A DNA stretch of 64,000 bases, taken from assembly GCA_037074765.1 (NCBI GenBank), contig JBAMDO010000129.1, positions 1 through 64,000 of the forward strand. The letters run 5' to 3'. The notes under the pieces are model-generated. The model did not search any database and had not been told where the DNA came from. It saw nothing but the letters and a program-made list of their open reading frames with translations. The position numbers and the translations under genes were made by a program. The stretch comes from Mansonella perstans. Its lineage: Eukaryota > Nematoda > Chromadorea > Rhabditida > Onchocercidae. This document shows, piece after piece, positions 12,323 through 22,430 of this stretch (position 1 is its first letter; each line of letters begins with the position of its first letter).

Positions 12323-15300
12323 ATGCTTTTTCATTTCATCAATGATGAAATTTTCTTAAGAAGAAGAAAAAAAAATTTGATGGCATTCTGTCGTGCAACA
12401 TTAATCGAGCGAGTGTTAAATAATAATAATAACAGTGCTATTCAACGGCCTATTACAACTTTGGGAATTTCACAAAGTTGGAATGATATTGAATCATTTG
12501 AACGAGTAAGTATTGTTTATTTGAATTGATTCATTTAAATGAGCAAGTTATTTATTTGAAGTTAAGCAATTTTATTTCTAAATTTTATAATAAAGATTTG
12601 ATATGCAAAAAGTTTATGAAAATATGTTTGGATGAATTTAAAAAAAAAATTTCAAAAAGTAATAAATTGATTCTTCTTTTTTTTATAATTTTTTTTTTAC
12701 ATATATTTTCCGATGTAACTAGTATTATTTAATAGTAAAAATACACTTGTTTGCAATTTGATAAAACAAATCATTTAAGGATAATATCATGGAAGTTTAT
12801 CGTAAACTTGCAAATATTGAGGAACAAATTTGGGGTAAAGTTATTGTAATGGAAAGGAATATTCGCTCTGCAAAGGCTTATCTTCGATCACGTATTATTA
12901 CTATTGATGGAAGTGAAGTTGAATTTGATGGTTTACGGTAAGATTTTATTAAATTCAAAATAATACTTTAGATTTAACAATGCATTTTTTCTTTTACCCA
13001 AAGATAAATAATGATTGTTTGATTAGTTTTTAAAAAAAAACTTTTTTCTCAAATTTTAAGTTGCAGTCAATTGTTTATCAAAATTAGTATAAAATCCCTC
13101 AAACCTTCTATGACACGCGTAAAACGTATAACACGTGTTGTTGATAAAAAGAGACGTACATAATGTGTTGTTATTCTTGAAACAACATGGCTAAATATAG
13201 CCAAATATCAACATACCCAATAGACTGATTATTATCAGTTGCTTAGTGATTATTTCAATACTATCTACTCACTGGATTTAAATAAACTTAACATAAATTA
13301 AATTTTAAGGATCAATTATTTCTTCGTACAAAATTCAAACAAGTTAGATCAAATCTCAAATTCACTTTTTTAAAAATTACACTGCAAAAAAAGTTTTGCT
13401 TATCTTTACCAAGCGGATTTAAATTCTAGAATGCGTGTTGTGCCAGTAAAAAAAAAAAAGAAAAAAAATGGAAATGAAAATTAAAAAAATATGTTGTAAA
13501 ATAAAATTACTGCAGCAGTAAGACTTAAAAATAGCCGTAACACAGCAGTTTAATTTGTTATTAAAATGCTAATTTATTAATAAACTTCATTTTACAAATA
13601 CTTAATTTTTTTCCCGGTACATTGATAGCATCAATTAAAACGTATCTTATTTTAAAAATATAATGGCAATAATTCTTTAAAATGATTGTGGGCACTTTTT
13701 TTTCCTTTTAACAGAATTTTAATTAAACAACCTCTACCATAATAATAATTCATATTTCTATTGAAAAATTTTGATAAAAAACTAGTTCTTCTTTTTTTGG
13801 TCATTTCACATTTCACTTCAATTATAATACCACAGATGAATTTTACTATAAATCTTAAATTTACATATGTAAACAGCAATTTCAATTTAATTATTATAAT
13901 TATGAAAATTGCAAAAGAATTATTATCATCATGAAATTGAATGCAGTTTTCCTTTCGTCCATTTTCAGCAAGACAGATCATATATATTGAAATAAAATTT
14001 TCAAAGAAATGCATTTCAATTTTAATTTTGCAAAATTTAATTCAAAATTTTTTTACATTCAACTTTACTTTCACAAAATTTAATTTTATTTTTACGAAAT
14101 AAATAAAAAATAAATTTTTAATTTTATTGTTATTGTTATTTTTCCCAATATCTGTTTTCATCATAGAATTGGTTTACAACGATTCGACAATTCATATCGT
14201 GACAATGGTACGATCAGAGCATTTGAAGCTTTTGGAAAAGTTTGCGAAAATTTCTTTTTTTTAATTTTCAAATAGCAAGCTATTTTTTTTTTTTTTTATA
14301 AATATCTCATTGCTAAATAAATTTAATAGTAGTGATGAAAAAAGAAATAAGAAATATGTTTATTGAATTTTTTTTTCTTAAATAATTTATTGACGAATAT
14401 TATTAATTACTATGCTGCTATCCTGATGAGATATCCTGCTGATTCAATTTTAAATTGTTTATTTAATATTTTTCAAAAAAAAACTGATTATTGTACAATA
14501 ATTATTCTATGCATGATTTCACGTGATTTTGCGTTCACGTTGTTTCATTCAAATTTTTAGCATTTAGCAATGGCTTTTTTAATTTCCAGAGTACAGAAAG
14601 AATTGTTGGAAATACGGCAAAGACTAATCATTTTTCAGGGTGTAAAAATGAAAATTGATGATTTTGGTAATGTTTGGCTCAAATGTATCGAAGGAAGTGT
14701 ATTTGTTAATGGAATATTAGGCGAGATGATTGTTAAAAATGATCCAATTAAAGTGAGAGCAAAAAAAAAGAAACAATTTTTTTTACAAAATTATCAAAAT
14801 TGTTTGGTTATTGTTAACAATGTTTAATTTGTACGCGTTCCCAGGAAGTGCTGCAATTTTAATGATATCTAAAGCAATACATTTAACTATCCCATAGGCA
14901 GAAAGCAAAATGAATTTAAATGATTTAAATTTTAAATTATATATCCTAATTGCTAATTTAAATGATACCAAAAGCAATACCGTAAGCTTCTAAATAAATT
15001 TATTAATACCAAAAGAAATACTATCATAAGCTTGCCGTAAATAAAGTAAAAAGATTTTCGGGTAATATAAATTTTCGTCAATTTTTGGACATGCATATAT
15101 TTTTAGATTTTTGATTTAAAAATCCTCAAAGAATTTATTGCGCAGCAAAATGATTTTGATGAAACTACTGCACGTGATCGCTACAGTAGAATGGCAATTA
15201 CTTATGCACACGTTTGTTATAGTTTCATTAGTATTTGTAAAAATGTTTTAACTTGATTTAATTACATGAATCTTGAAATACGGTTGCATATGCAGCGTTC

Positions 15301-17272
15301 ATTATTTTAGGCTGAATCATAGATGTTTATGATAAATGATTTATGTTTGACATATAGTTTTATTTTCACTTCTATTATTTTTAATTCGATTTTACTCCAA
15401 TGAAAACTTGAAACGTATAGAGGAGAATGTAGCAATGCCAGAATATATTCCAGAATGTAGCAATCTTAGACTTTGGACTATATTCCGGAATCATATCAGT
15501 GTCACACTGATGAATGATTCCTCATTTGCATTATTTTCGATGTTGTAATGATTTTTGAAAAAACGTTTGAAAAAAAAAACGGTATGAAATCTATTTTCAG
15601 ATTGATAAACCAACCGATCCTCTATCATCAGCTTTATGGTTTGCTATAATGCATCTAGCAGCACTAGAAATGATACAAATTTTACTTCCCATTAATTCAG
15701 GTAAGTTCTGCTGGCTAAATTATTCAGGTATGTTCCTCTACTAAATTATTTAGGTATGTTCGTTCGGATATTTTAATCTCAGTAATTCAGGTATGTTTCT
15801 CGGGAATATTTTAAATCATTGAAAACTTTAAATCGATAAAGCTGCATTAATAGTAAAAAAACGAGCCTAGCAATCAATAGGACTTTTGTCAATTTTTTTT
15901 GAAAATTTCAAATTTTTAGCTCCGCTCAAATTTAGTTCAAATTTTAGCCTCAAATACATCATCACCATCGACAAGTACTGAACTTCATAGCATTGAAGGA
16001 TATGTACAGCCCAGTAGTGCAGAAATAAACTGCAACGGGCGTAGCATTTCATCGACCAGCTCCGGCTCTTCTCATTATTCCGGTGTTAATTCTGCTTGCT
16101 GGAATCGACAGCTAAGGTAAAAGTCTCTTTATTTTTGAAGAATTTATCAAACTTTTTTTGTAGTTCAAAAATCTAAAACCTGATGTAATTTCCTGTGATT
16201 TCAGATCACGTGGTGGTGCATACAAAAAAATTAATCGTGAAACAAATATGTATTCGACATCACGGAGTACTACTAATCCTGAACAGGAAGTTTGGCTTTT
16301 GCTTCAACTTTTTTTTTTCAGGAATCAAACTTTTTTTCTAGTTCAAAAATCTAGAACCGTAAAACTTCCTGTGATTTCAGATCACTTTAACAGATAACTT
16401 ATTCAATTATGAGCTGTAAATTTTTTCTTTCAAGAAAGGAAATATCTAATTGAAATTGGAAAAATGGTTAACTTGAGTTAAATGGTTAAAATGATCATTT
16501 TGTTAATAACAGGTTGAAAAATGATACAGTAAATAGAATTAATAGGTTCATTAGCATAGTTAAAACTCTAGAAGAAAAATTAAACGAAAGTACTGTAAAA
16601 TTTTTTAGGATTTGTAAGATTATGTAAGATTTGTAGGATTACTGTAACATTTGTAAAAGTATTGTTAAGGAAGTTACTGTAAGTGTTGAGGAGTAATTAT
16701 TGTATGATTTTTGTCAAGAATATCTGATGTATTCAAAATACAAATTTAAAAATTAATTTAACTAGTTCTCCAAATTAGACATATATCCCATGCATACATA
16801 CATTTTAAACGCATATTTCAAAAGAGAAGTAATACTTATAGCTAATGAAGTAAATTGGAAATTTTTCCACTTAGTATTTTATTGATCCCACTAAATTGAT
16901 ATTTCGAAAAAAAAATCTGTTCAAAAAATATTCCGCGTGAAATAATTATTATATGAGTATTATTTAGGCGGGAGCCTTTCGTATATGCATCTTCTGAAAA
17001 AAAAAAAAAAAAAAACTAGTTCTTCAAATTTCAATTTTTTACAGCAACGTAAAGAAACAGGTCGAAGTCTTTTGGATTTAAGTGATTTTGATCGATTACG
17101 CAATCCAGTATATTTTCGAAAAGAACGTGAGAAACGTTATGATCCAGGACATAAACGTTTAAATCATTTCACACCACAACTGCCATCTTCCCCTCTAGCA
17201 ACACCATACTGCTCATCAAATATCGGTTGGCGTTCACGAAGTGAAACATCACTTTATTGTGAAAGACTTTAA
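12323..17272 (+). CDS. SMAD-like MH2-domain protein without MH1 (Expansion-like)
   Basis: Nine exons join in frame: 12323-12505, 12780-12937, 14167-14239, 14639-14752, 15107-15211, 15601-15700, 15948-16116, 16205-16289 and 17045-17272, giving 404 residues. An in-frame ATG at 12380 is an alternative start that would remove 19 residues. Residues about 70-245 read as an MH2 fold. Visible landmarks are LRIGLQRFDNSYRD (family R.CLGL..N..R), GKGVKMKIDDFGNVWLKCI, SVFVNG, DPIKIFDLK (family IKVFDL) and the C-terminal helix SSALWFAIMHLAALEMIQIL (family CWIEIHLH.AL). No MH1 DNA-binding domain precedes it. The C-terminal 160 residues are Ser-rich and then basic (SRGGAYKK; KEREKRYDPGHKRLN). Receptor SMADs end in a phosphorylated SSxS; here the protein ends CERL, so canonical receptor phosphorylation is not expected. 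MH2-only proteins are known in invertebrates (Drosophila Expansion). Orthology to that protein is my inference. Exon 5 could also run to 15232 before another in-phase GT. Confidence 0.8.
15692..15805 (+). repeat. Four-fold repeated 5' splice site after MH2-gene exon 6
   Basis: The exon 6 donor ATTCAG|GTAAGTTC at 15701 is followed by look-alikes ATTCAG|GTATGTTC (GT at 15728), ATTTAG|GTATGTTC (15754) and ATTCAG|GTATGTTT (15791). The donor at 15728 would lengthen the exon by 27 nt, adding GKFCWLNYS without changing the phase. The one at 15754 would meet a TAA. This is sequence observation; use of the alternative donors is untested. Confidence 0.75.
16146..16386 (+). repeat. Duplicated 3' splice-site region around MH2-gene exon 8
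   Basis: About 64 bp at 16146-16209 (the intron 7 end and start of exon 8: ATCAAACTTTTTTT, GTTCAAAAATCTA, TTCCTGTGATTTCAG|ATCAC) is repeated at 16324-16386 inside intron 8, offset by about 178 bp. Both copies keep a strong polypyrimidine-CAG acceptor. The downstream copy is a potential decoy acceptor. Confidence 0.8.
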
Positions 17273-18638
17273 GAAAAATCTTGCCTTAAGTCCCTCATTC
17301 ATTAAGTAGTTCAGTAAACCAGATGATTCCTTTAAGCAGTTCAGTAAATCAGAGTTTTGGCTAATATTTGAATCAATAATTGACATCTAGTTCTAGTACA
17401 CTGCAAGTGAATGGTAGTGTTAGAAAGCCGTTAAACAATATTTGAAAAGTAATTTTTCGTAGTTATTTCAAAATTTCTCTACTAGAAGCAATTTCGGGGA
17501 AAATGAACCCTCGAAGTCCCGACTTTTTTTTAATTCCCAATATTTACAAAATTTAATTACAAAAACTTAAAGCCCAGAAATTTTAAATTCAAAACTCACA
17601 TCAACGTCTACAGGGGAAAAACAGCATTTTTTGAATATCGTTAATAAATTTTGTGATTTCATTTTAAGAATTAAAAATTATGACAACATTTAAGATTTAC
17701 TTTTTTTATTGTTTAAGGTTTTTTTTACACATTTCCCTATAATTGTGAACTTAGCGAGCTGCTCTATGGTTGCGCCCTTTTAGGATAAAAGTGCTTTAAT
17801 CATTCCTATTATTAATTTATATCGTCACCATAACTTCATAACGAATGTTTGTATTACTATTTATCGTACTAAAATATCAAATATCACAGCGAAACATACT
17901 TCTCAACAAACATTATTATTATTAAAGTTGTGAAATGGAAATTATAAACAAGAGGCCAATTAAAAGAGGATAATTAATGAAACAAACAGTAAGGATTGCA
18001 TGCTAAATCAATTTAGCCTCTAATATGAGCCAGCAAATTTTAATATTATTACCAGATTTCGATATTTTATTTTGGCGTAAATATCTTCAGCAATATCAGT
18101 AAAGTTAGTCACAGTTCATGTCTGAATATCTTTTAAAAAATTTAAACCAAAATTTCAATCTGGCCAAGAAAATTTTTCAAAAAGACAAGAAATAAAAGAA
18201 ACAAACAAATACATTTATAAAATTCACAACTTTCAACATTCATAATGCTAAGTTTGAAAAAAAAAGAGGGAAATTTCATATTTTGCAGCTACGGTAAATA
18301 AATATACAAAAGTAGCATGTGAGAAGGTTGAGTTGACCAACCATCACATCTTCAAAATATTACTTTCGAAGATTACCAAAAAAAAGTGTTAAAGGAAAAA
18401 ATTTCTCATTAATTATTTAGTGTGACAAACCTTTTCAATGTCCTACTCAATGACTACTCACAGCTTAATGAAAATATAAAATAAAGCTTAACAATTAAAA
18501 CTACCTAATTTACAAGTGCTATTGTAAATTATTTTAAAAATTAGTCTAATTCGATTTTTTTTTTAAGGAAATCTTTTATACAGCCAACACTTTCAAACCA
18601 GTTGCCATATAAAAATACAATGATAATTTAATGACCAT
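17273..18638. other. Convergent intergenic region with dispersed repeat copy 2
   Basis: The region lies between the 3' ends of the plus-strand MH2 gene and the minus-strand ATP6AP2 gene. Just after the MH2 stop, a 31-bp-spaced direct repeat occurs (TTAAG.AGTTCAGTAAA at about 17302 and 17333). The middle holds the dispersed repeat copy. The remainder is AT-rich and probably carries both 3' UTRs. No gene is seen. Confidence 0.6.
17840..18165 (+). repeat. Dispersed repeat, copy 2
   Basis: Collinear with 1225-1540 in the same orientation over about 300 bp, including CACAGCGAAACATAC, AAACAAGAGG, GGATTGCATGCT, a TTCGATATTTTATTTTGGCGT block and a GTTCATGTCTGAATATC block. Small indels separate the copies. 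The 16.6-kb distance argues for an interspersed element and not a tandem duplicate. Confidence 0.7.
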
Positions 18639-20990
18639 TTAATCTTTCTTTATCCGAGTTGTTGCTACACGATAAATAATTGAATCTTTACCCGGATTCA
18701 TATTCCACATACCAACAGCTACGAAAACAATGGTTAATGAAAGTGCAACAGTTACGAGCAGAATTATTCCAAACATAGCCGGATAATCATCTGATGAAAA
18801 CTGAAAATATAGACAAAAATAAACCGACTAAAAAGTCATGAAAATATTCTTTTAAAATATGCCATCATGTTTAACACTGAATCTTAGCTTTTTAAAATAG
18901 TTTAAAACGAAATAAATCGACATGCATCAATAAGATTATGAAATAATTTTAACAGTGAAGAATTTCTATCATAACATATCTAAAAGTTAAATAAAGCAAA
19001 ACATTGTTTATTACAATATGTAAGCCTTATCAGAAATTACGACCCAATCAAGTATAAAATGAAATGCATTATCAGCTACCGGCTAATTTTAAAATATAAA
19101 GAATAAAGCCAACTATGTTATTGTTTAAAAAAAAACGGATGTAGCTACAAAACCTGATAAACGTTCAGCTCCTTACGTAATTGCATTATTCGATCAGCGC
19201 TACTATCAGGATTCTGAAAATAAATAGGGCTGGTCAAAATCATAAATTAACAACAATATTTCTTATTCTCGAATTCACAAAAAACAGCGTACAATGTCGT
19301 ACATATTTAACAAGTTAAATGCTCATGGAAACAGTCATAACCGGGTGCATAACAACATACGGATTTATAAAGTCTAAATTTTAAAATTTATTAAATTCGA
19401 TTTGTAAAAAAAAGGTGATTAAAAAGAGGAACAAAATGATAAAAAATATTTTTTTCACACAATTTCTACTCTTTCTTTTCACCGCAAACTATATCCTTGA
19501 AGTGGATAAGCAGACTTCATTGGTGGCAAAGCTAGCAGAGCGTTGTCTGCTACTGCTGATCAAATATAGAGAATTATCTTTCAACAATCATGGAAATTTA
19601 TGCCTCATATGCTCTGATGGTAAGAAACACATCCATTAATATCACCTTCCATTGAAGCTGGCCAACTACCAACTACGCTGGCCAACTCGAAACAGATCAA
19701 ATCTTATTTAGAAATATTTAGCTTAAGATTTTACAACAAATGCGTTTTACCTGTCTTTTCTGCCTGTTTTTGATTTCAGACATCGAATCCGTAATGATTT
19801 CCGCAATCAAACGGTCACTGTATATATTTCTCAGCGTGGAAATAAAACGTCCAATTGCGTATTCTAGCTCGCTAAGAGCCATTTTATAATCATCCTCGCT
19901 TAATTCTTGCTCAATAGTTTGCAAACCGTTCACATCGATAATGAAAATTGTTGGAGTGTTTTTATTATAAACAATTTTCGATTTACTTATCTAAAAAATT
20001 TGAAAACAATGAAAATTTTGCAGATGAATAATCAAGAAAAGTTTTAAAGACACTAAATTTTGCCCTTCCAAAAATTTGGTTATCAGAACTTAAAATTACA
20101 ATAACAAAATATCTACATTAACCATTTAATTATGTCTTATTTCCTTACATTCGAATATGAAGTGCTAAGAATAAGAATAATCTGACATTTTACCGATTCT
20201 GTAATTTTATGAAGATTTTCAATTTCCTGCCGCAGTGGTTCGCTTTTCGTCTTGATTTCAATTTTAGAGGAAGCATTCAGTGCATCAAGAGCAATCTGTG
20301 TACCTTCAAAGTGTGCATTACGTATCAAGATCCATTCCTGTCCTTCATCACCAAATACCTTATCGCTAACCAATTCTTCGTGATTGAAATCTTTGCCCTC
20401 TGACGATAAAGCATATCCAGCGGGCAGTAAACTGTTCAAAGCTTTCCCATCAATAACAGTAACTAGAAGTAAATGAAATTTGATCAAATTAAATCGAAGC
20501 AAACAAAACTGATTTCCTGATCAATCAATAACAGTAACTAGAAGCGAACAAAATTTGATCACATTAAATCTGAGCAAACTTCTCGACCACTCGGGTCGGT
20601 TTTCCTCTCTTCTGAGACAAAAACAACACCAACCTACTGCTAATGCACGAGGTCTTCTAAAAATATCTCCATCACTTGCCCATGTTACCGGAGCCTTAGC
20701 CGTATATCCTAGCATGTATTTGTTTGCTTGTACAACATCACTTTTAGATAAAATAGTTGTAGTAGGATCCGGAAGTTCAACTGGCTTCGAAACTAGAAAA
20801 TACAGTTCAGCACAGAGTAATCCTGAAAAACAAAATCACCCGGAATATGAACAAAAGGAATTTTGACAACGAATTAAATCAATTTGATGAAAAAATACAA
20901 ACCAGATTTTGATATAAAAAGAAAATACAGTAAGTAGTTACCTTGCATCAAAGAACACAGTATCGCTACAACTGCCCAGAGATAAGCCAT
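18639..20990 (-). CDS. ATP6AP2: V-type ATPase accessory protein 2 / (pro)renin receptor homologue
   Basis: Six minus-strand exons join in frame: 20990-20942, 20822-20634, 20462-20194, 19990-19751, 19213-19154 and 18800-18639, giving 322 residues (human about 350). Residues 1-16 form a signal peptide (MAYLWAVVAILCSLMQG). The luminal part contains GDIFRRPRA, matching the family's NLFHRPRA, followed by VVTVIDGKAL. Exon 4 ends with RQKR (residues about 245-248), a furin-type site in the juxtamembrane region where the vertebrate protein is processed. A single TM helix lies at about 278-301 (MFGIILLVTVALSLTIVFVA). The cytosolic tail WNMNPGKDSIIYR is the family signature (vertebrate WNMDPGYDSIIYR), and the protein ends KKD. 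The family supports V-ATPase assembly in endomembranes and links to Wnt and lysosomal pH functions. The 20990 start is preferred over the in-frame 21065 ATG because it gives a clean signal peptide and lies 10 nt after a TTTCAG acceptor. The exon 5 donor (GTTTTG) is weak. Confidence 0.95.
20450..20580 (-). repeat. 75-bp tandem duplication of ATP6AP2 intron 2 / exon 3 boundary
   Basis: Plus-strand 20450-20505 and 20525-20580 are near-identical (TCAATAACAGTAACTAGAAG and onward), offset by exactly 75 bp. Each copy carries the acceptor CTTCTAG|TTACTGTTATTGAT on the minus strand. The real exon 3 starts at 20462. The upstream decoy (exon would start at 20537) would read V-V-T-V-I-D and then stop. 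Confidence 0.9.
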
Positions 20991-20993
20991 TCT

Positions 20994-21010
20994 TAGTGAC
21001 TGAAATTCAT
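20994..21010 (-). promoter_or_regulatory. Predicted trans-splice acceptor of ATP6AP2
   Basis: On the minus strand, TGAATTTCAG|TCACTAAGA precedes ATG 20990, with the cut between 21000 and 20999. An upstream gene on the same strand ends only 263 bp away, as in a nematode operon. Spliced-leader use is inferred and no leader type can be assigned. Confidence 0.55.
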
Positions 21011-21170
21011 TTTTTTTAAATGCTCGTAGTCTGTCGAAATTAGTTAAAAAATCAAATAACTCCATGAGAAATATATCACGAATATTTGTATCGTTGAACA
21101 GTCAGAGTTTTTCGCAAGAAACATTAGGAAGGAAACAAAATTTATTTTTGTTCGTAAAAACAACTGAGTG

Positions 21171-21262
21171 AGTAATTTATAGCATATTATCACAAAAGTA
21201 ATTTATAGCATATTTATCACCAATATCAGCAAAAGTAATTTATAGCATATTTATCACCAAAT
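21171..21262 (-). repeat. Tandem repeat spanning the MRPS14 stop codon
   Basis: AGTAATTTATAGCATAT begins at 21171, 21198 and 21234. Two of the units also contain TTTATCACCAA, and in the last unit TCACCAA encodes the terminal Trp and stop of MRPS14 on the minus strand. The final residues and stop therefore appear to have been copied into the intergenic spacer. Confidence 0.7.
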
Positions 21263-22414
21263 TCCACGTTGCACACCAGATAATTGACCATGATCAGCAA
21301 GATGTCTGAAATATCAGCAAACATTCACCTTAGAATTATGCGATTACCATATTGCAACTTCAACAATACACTTAAAATATCAATCACTCAATCAAATATT
21401 CCACTTATTCTTATTCTGTCATTAGTTAGATTATTAATTTCCTATAAACCGACTTTTGAATTTGTAATTAAAAATATTTCATAATCATATAAAATTTAAT
21501 TTTAATTGTTTTACATCGAGAGAAGGCAAATTATTCAAAATTAGAATTAAAATTATCAAAGAAATAAAAGTATGCAAAAAAGTACCTGAAAATTTGTCGA
21601 TGTAGATGAAACCTATTCAGCTTACCACGTCGTGCACCACTAAACTGGCATAAATGTTGAATAAGATTTGGACATGATGCTTTCGGAAAATTGTGCAACT
21701 TTTTAGCACATTCATTTCTAATCATTTCCGGTAATATAGTATTACATTTCAGTGCCTTCAATCGGACACGATCTGGCCCAAGTTCAGCTAGCAAATGTCG
21801 CCTTTTCACGTCTCTTTTCATTCGCCATGTTGACCAAAATGTCATCCGATTACCATGTTTCCACCATTCACGTTCCACATAATACGGATATTCGTCTAGC
21901 CTACATAAAATAAAATATATGCACTGTTGCTAATTACTTGATTCTTTTAATTTAATGATTACAGAAATGTAGCTGGTTGAAATGTAGCTGACATAAATGT
22001 TCAACAAGATTTGAACATGATTCATTTCAAATCTATTTCCGAAATACAGTAAATAAATTGCTCGAACAAATTTACAACTAATTCAAAATCTCACTTTAGT
22101 AAACTCCTTATAATACTTCCCTAATTAGACCAACTGACCACCAAAGTTTAGCAATTTACCAAACTTTACTTTAGTTCTTTCAAAGCTTTTTGACTGTACG
22201 GTAAAATAGGCCGTTCTTTCTTCATAGCATCCATAGCTACACTTGGAAGTTCACTTTCAACAGTTGAATCATCATTGTTATCCGATGTAGACGGAACTGT
22301 GTCACCAATATCAATTGTCTTAGAGCTCATGAAATAGCTCGTAAAAGTAGTCATTCGATTCCATGATACATTCAATTTTGATAGCATAGACGGGAACGAT
22401 CGCAAAATAAGCAT
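21254..22414 (-). CDS. mrps-14: Mitochondrial small ribosomal subunit protein uS14m
   Basis: Three exons (22414-22170, 21900-21586 and 21305-21254) encode 203 residues. Exon 1 (about 82 residues) is an N-terminal extension beginning MLILRSFPSML, basic and hydrophobic as in a mitochondrial presequence, followed by an acidic Ser/Asp stretch. Exons 2-3 hold the S14 core: LDEYPYYVEREWWK, TWRMKRDVKRR, RVRLKALKCNTILP, FPKASCP, a C-terminal basic block with FHLHRQIFRHLADHGQ, and the end LSGVQRGIW. Human MRPS14 (128 residues) ends LSGIQRATW. The protein binds 12S rRNA in the mitoribosome head. The junction AA|G across intron 1 (donor GTAAAG at 22169) restores Lys, and AG|A across intron 2 restores Arg, so the small last exon is secure. 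A CAG lies 5 nt before the ATG, suggesting trans-splicing. The long N-terminal extension is atypical in length. Confidence 0.93.
21960..22055 (-). pseudogene. Relic fragment of MRPS14 exon 2 within intron 1
   Basis: Plus-strand 21984-22022 (CTGACATAAATGTTCAACAA and onward) matches exon 2 sequence at about 21652-21690 (CTGGCATAAATGTTGAATAA and onward). 22026-22053 matches about 21715-21742 (ATTTC.AATC.ATTTCCG), with about 25 bp missing between. It has diverged from the exon and is not expected to be spliced in. Confidence 0.7.
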
Positions 22415-22415
22415 T

Positions 22416-22430
22416 AAAGCTGTAATTAGA
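22416..22430 (-). promoter_or_regulatory. Predicted trans-splice acceptor of MRPS14
   Basis: Minus-strand TTTCTAATTACAG|CTTTA directly precedes ATG 22414, with AG at 22421-22420. Splicing there would leave a 5-nt 5' UTR, typical of spliced-leader messages. This is inferred from sequence only. Confidence 0.5.

Noticed and set aside
21063..21065. Upstream ATG for ATP6AP2
   Set aside because: It would put about 25 charged residues before the signal peptide and lies upstream of the predicted trans-splice acceptor.
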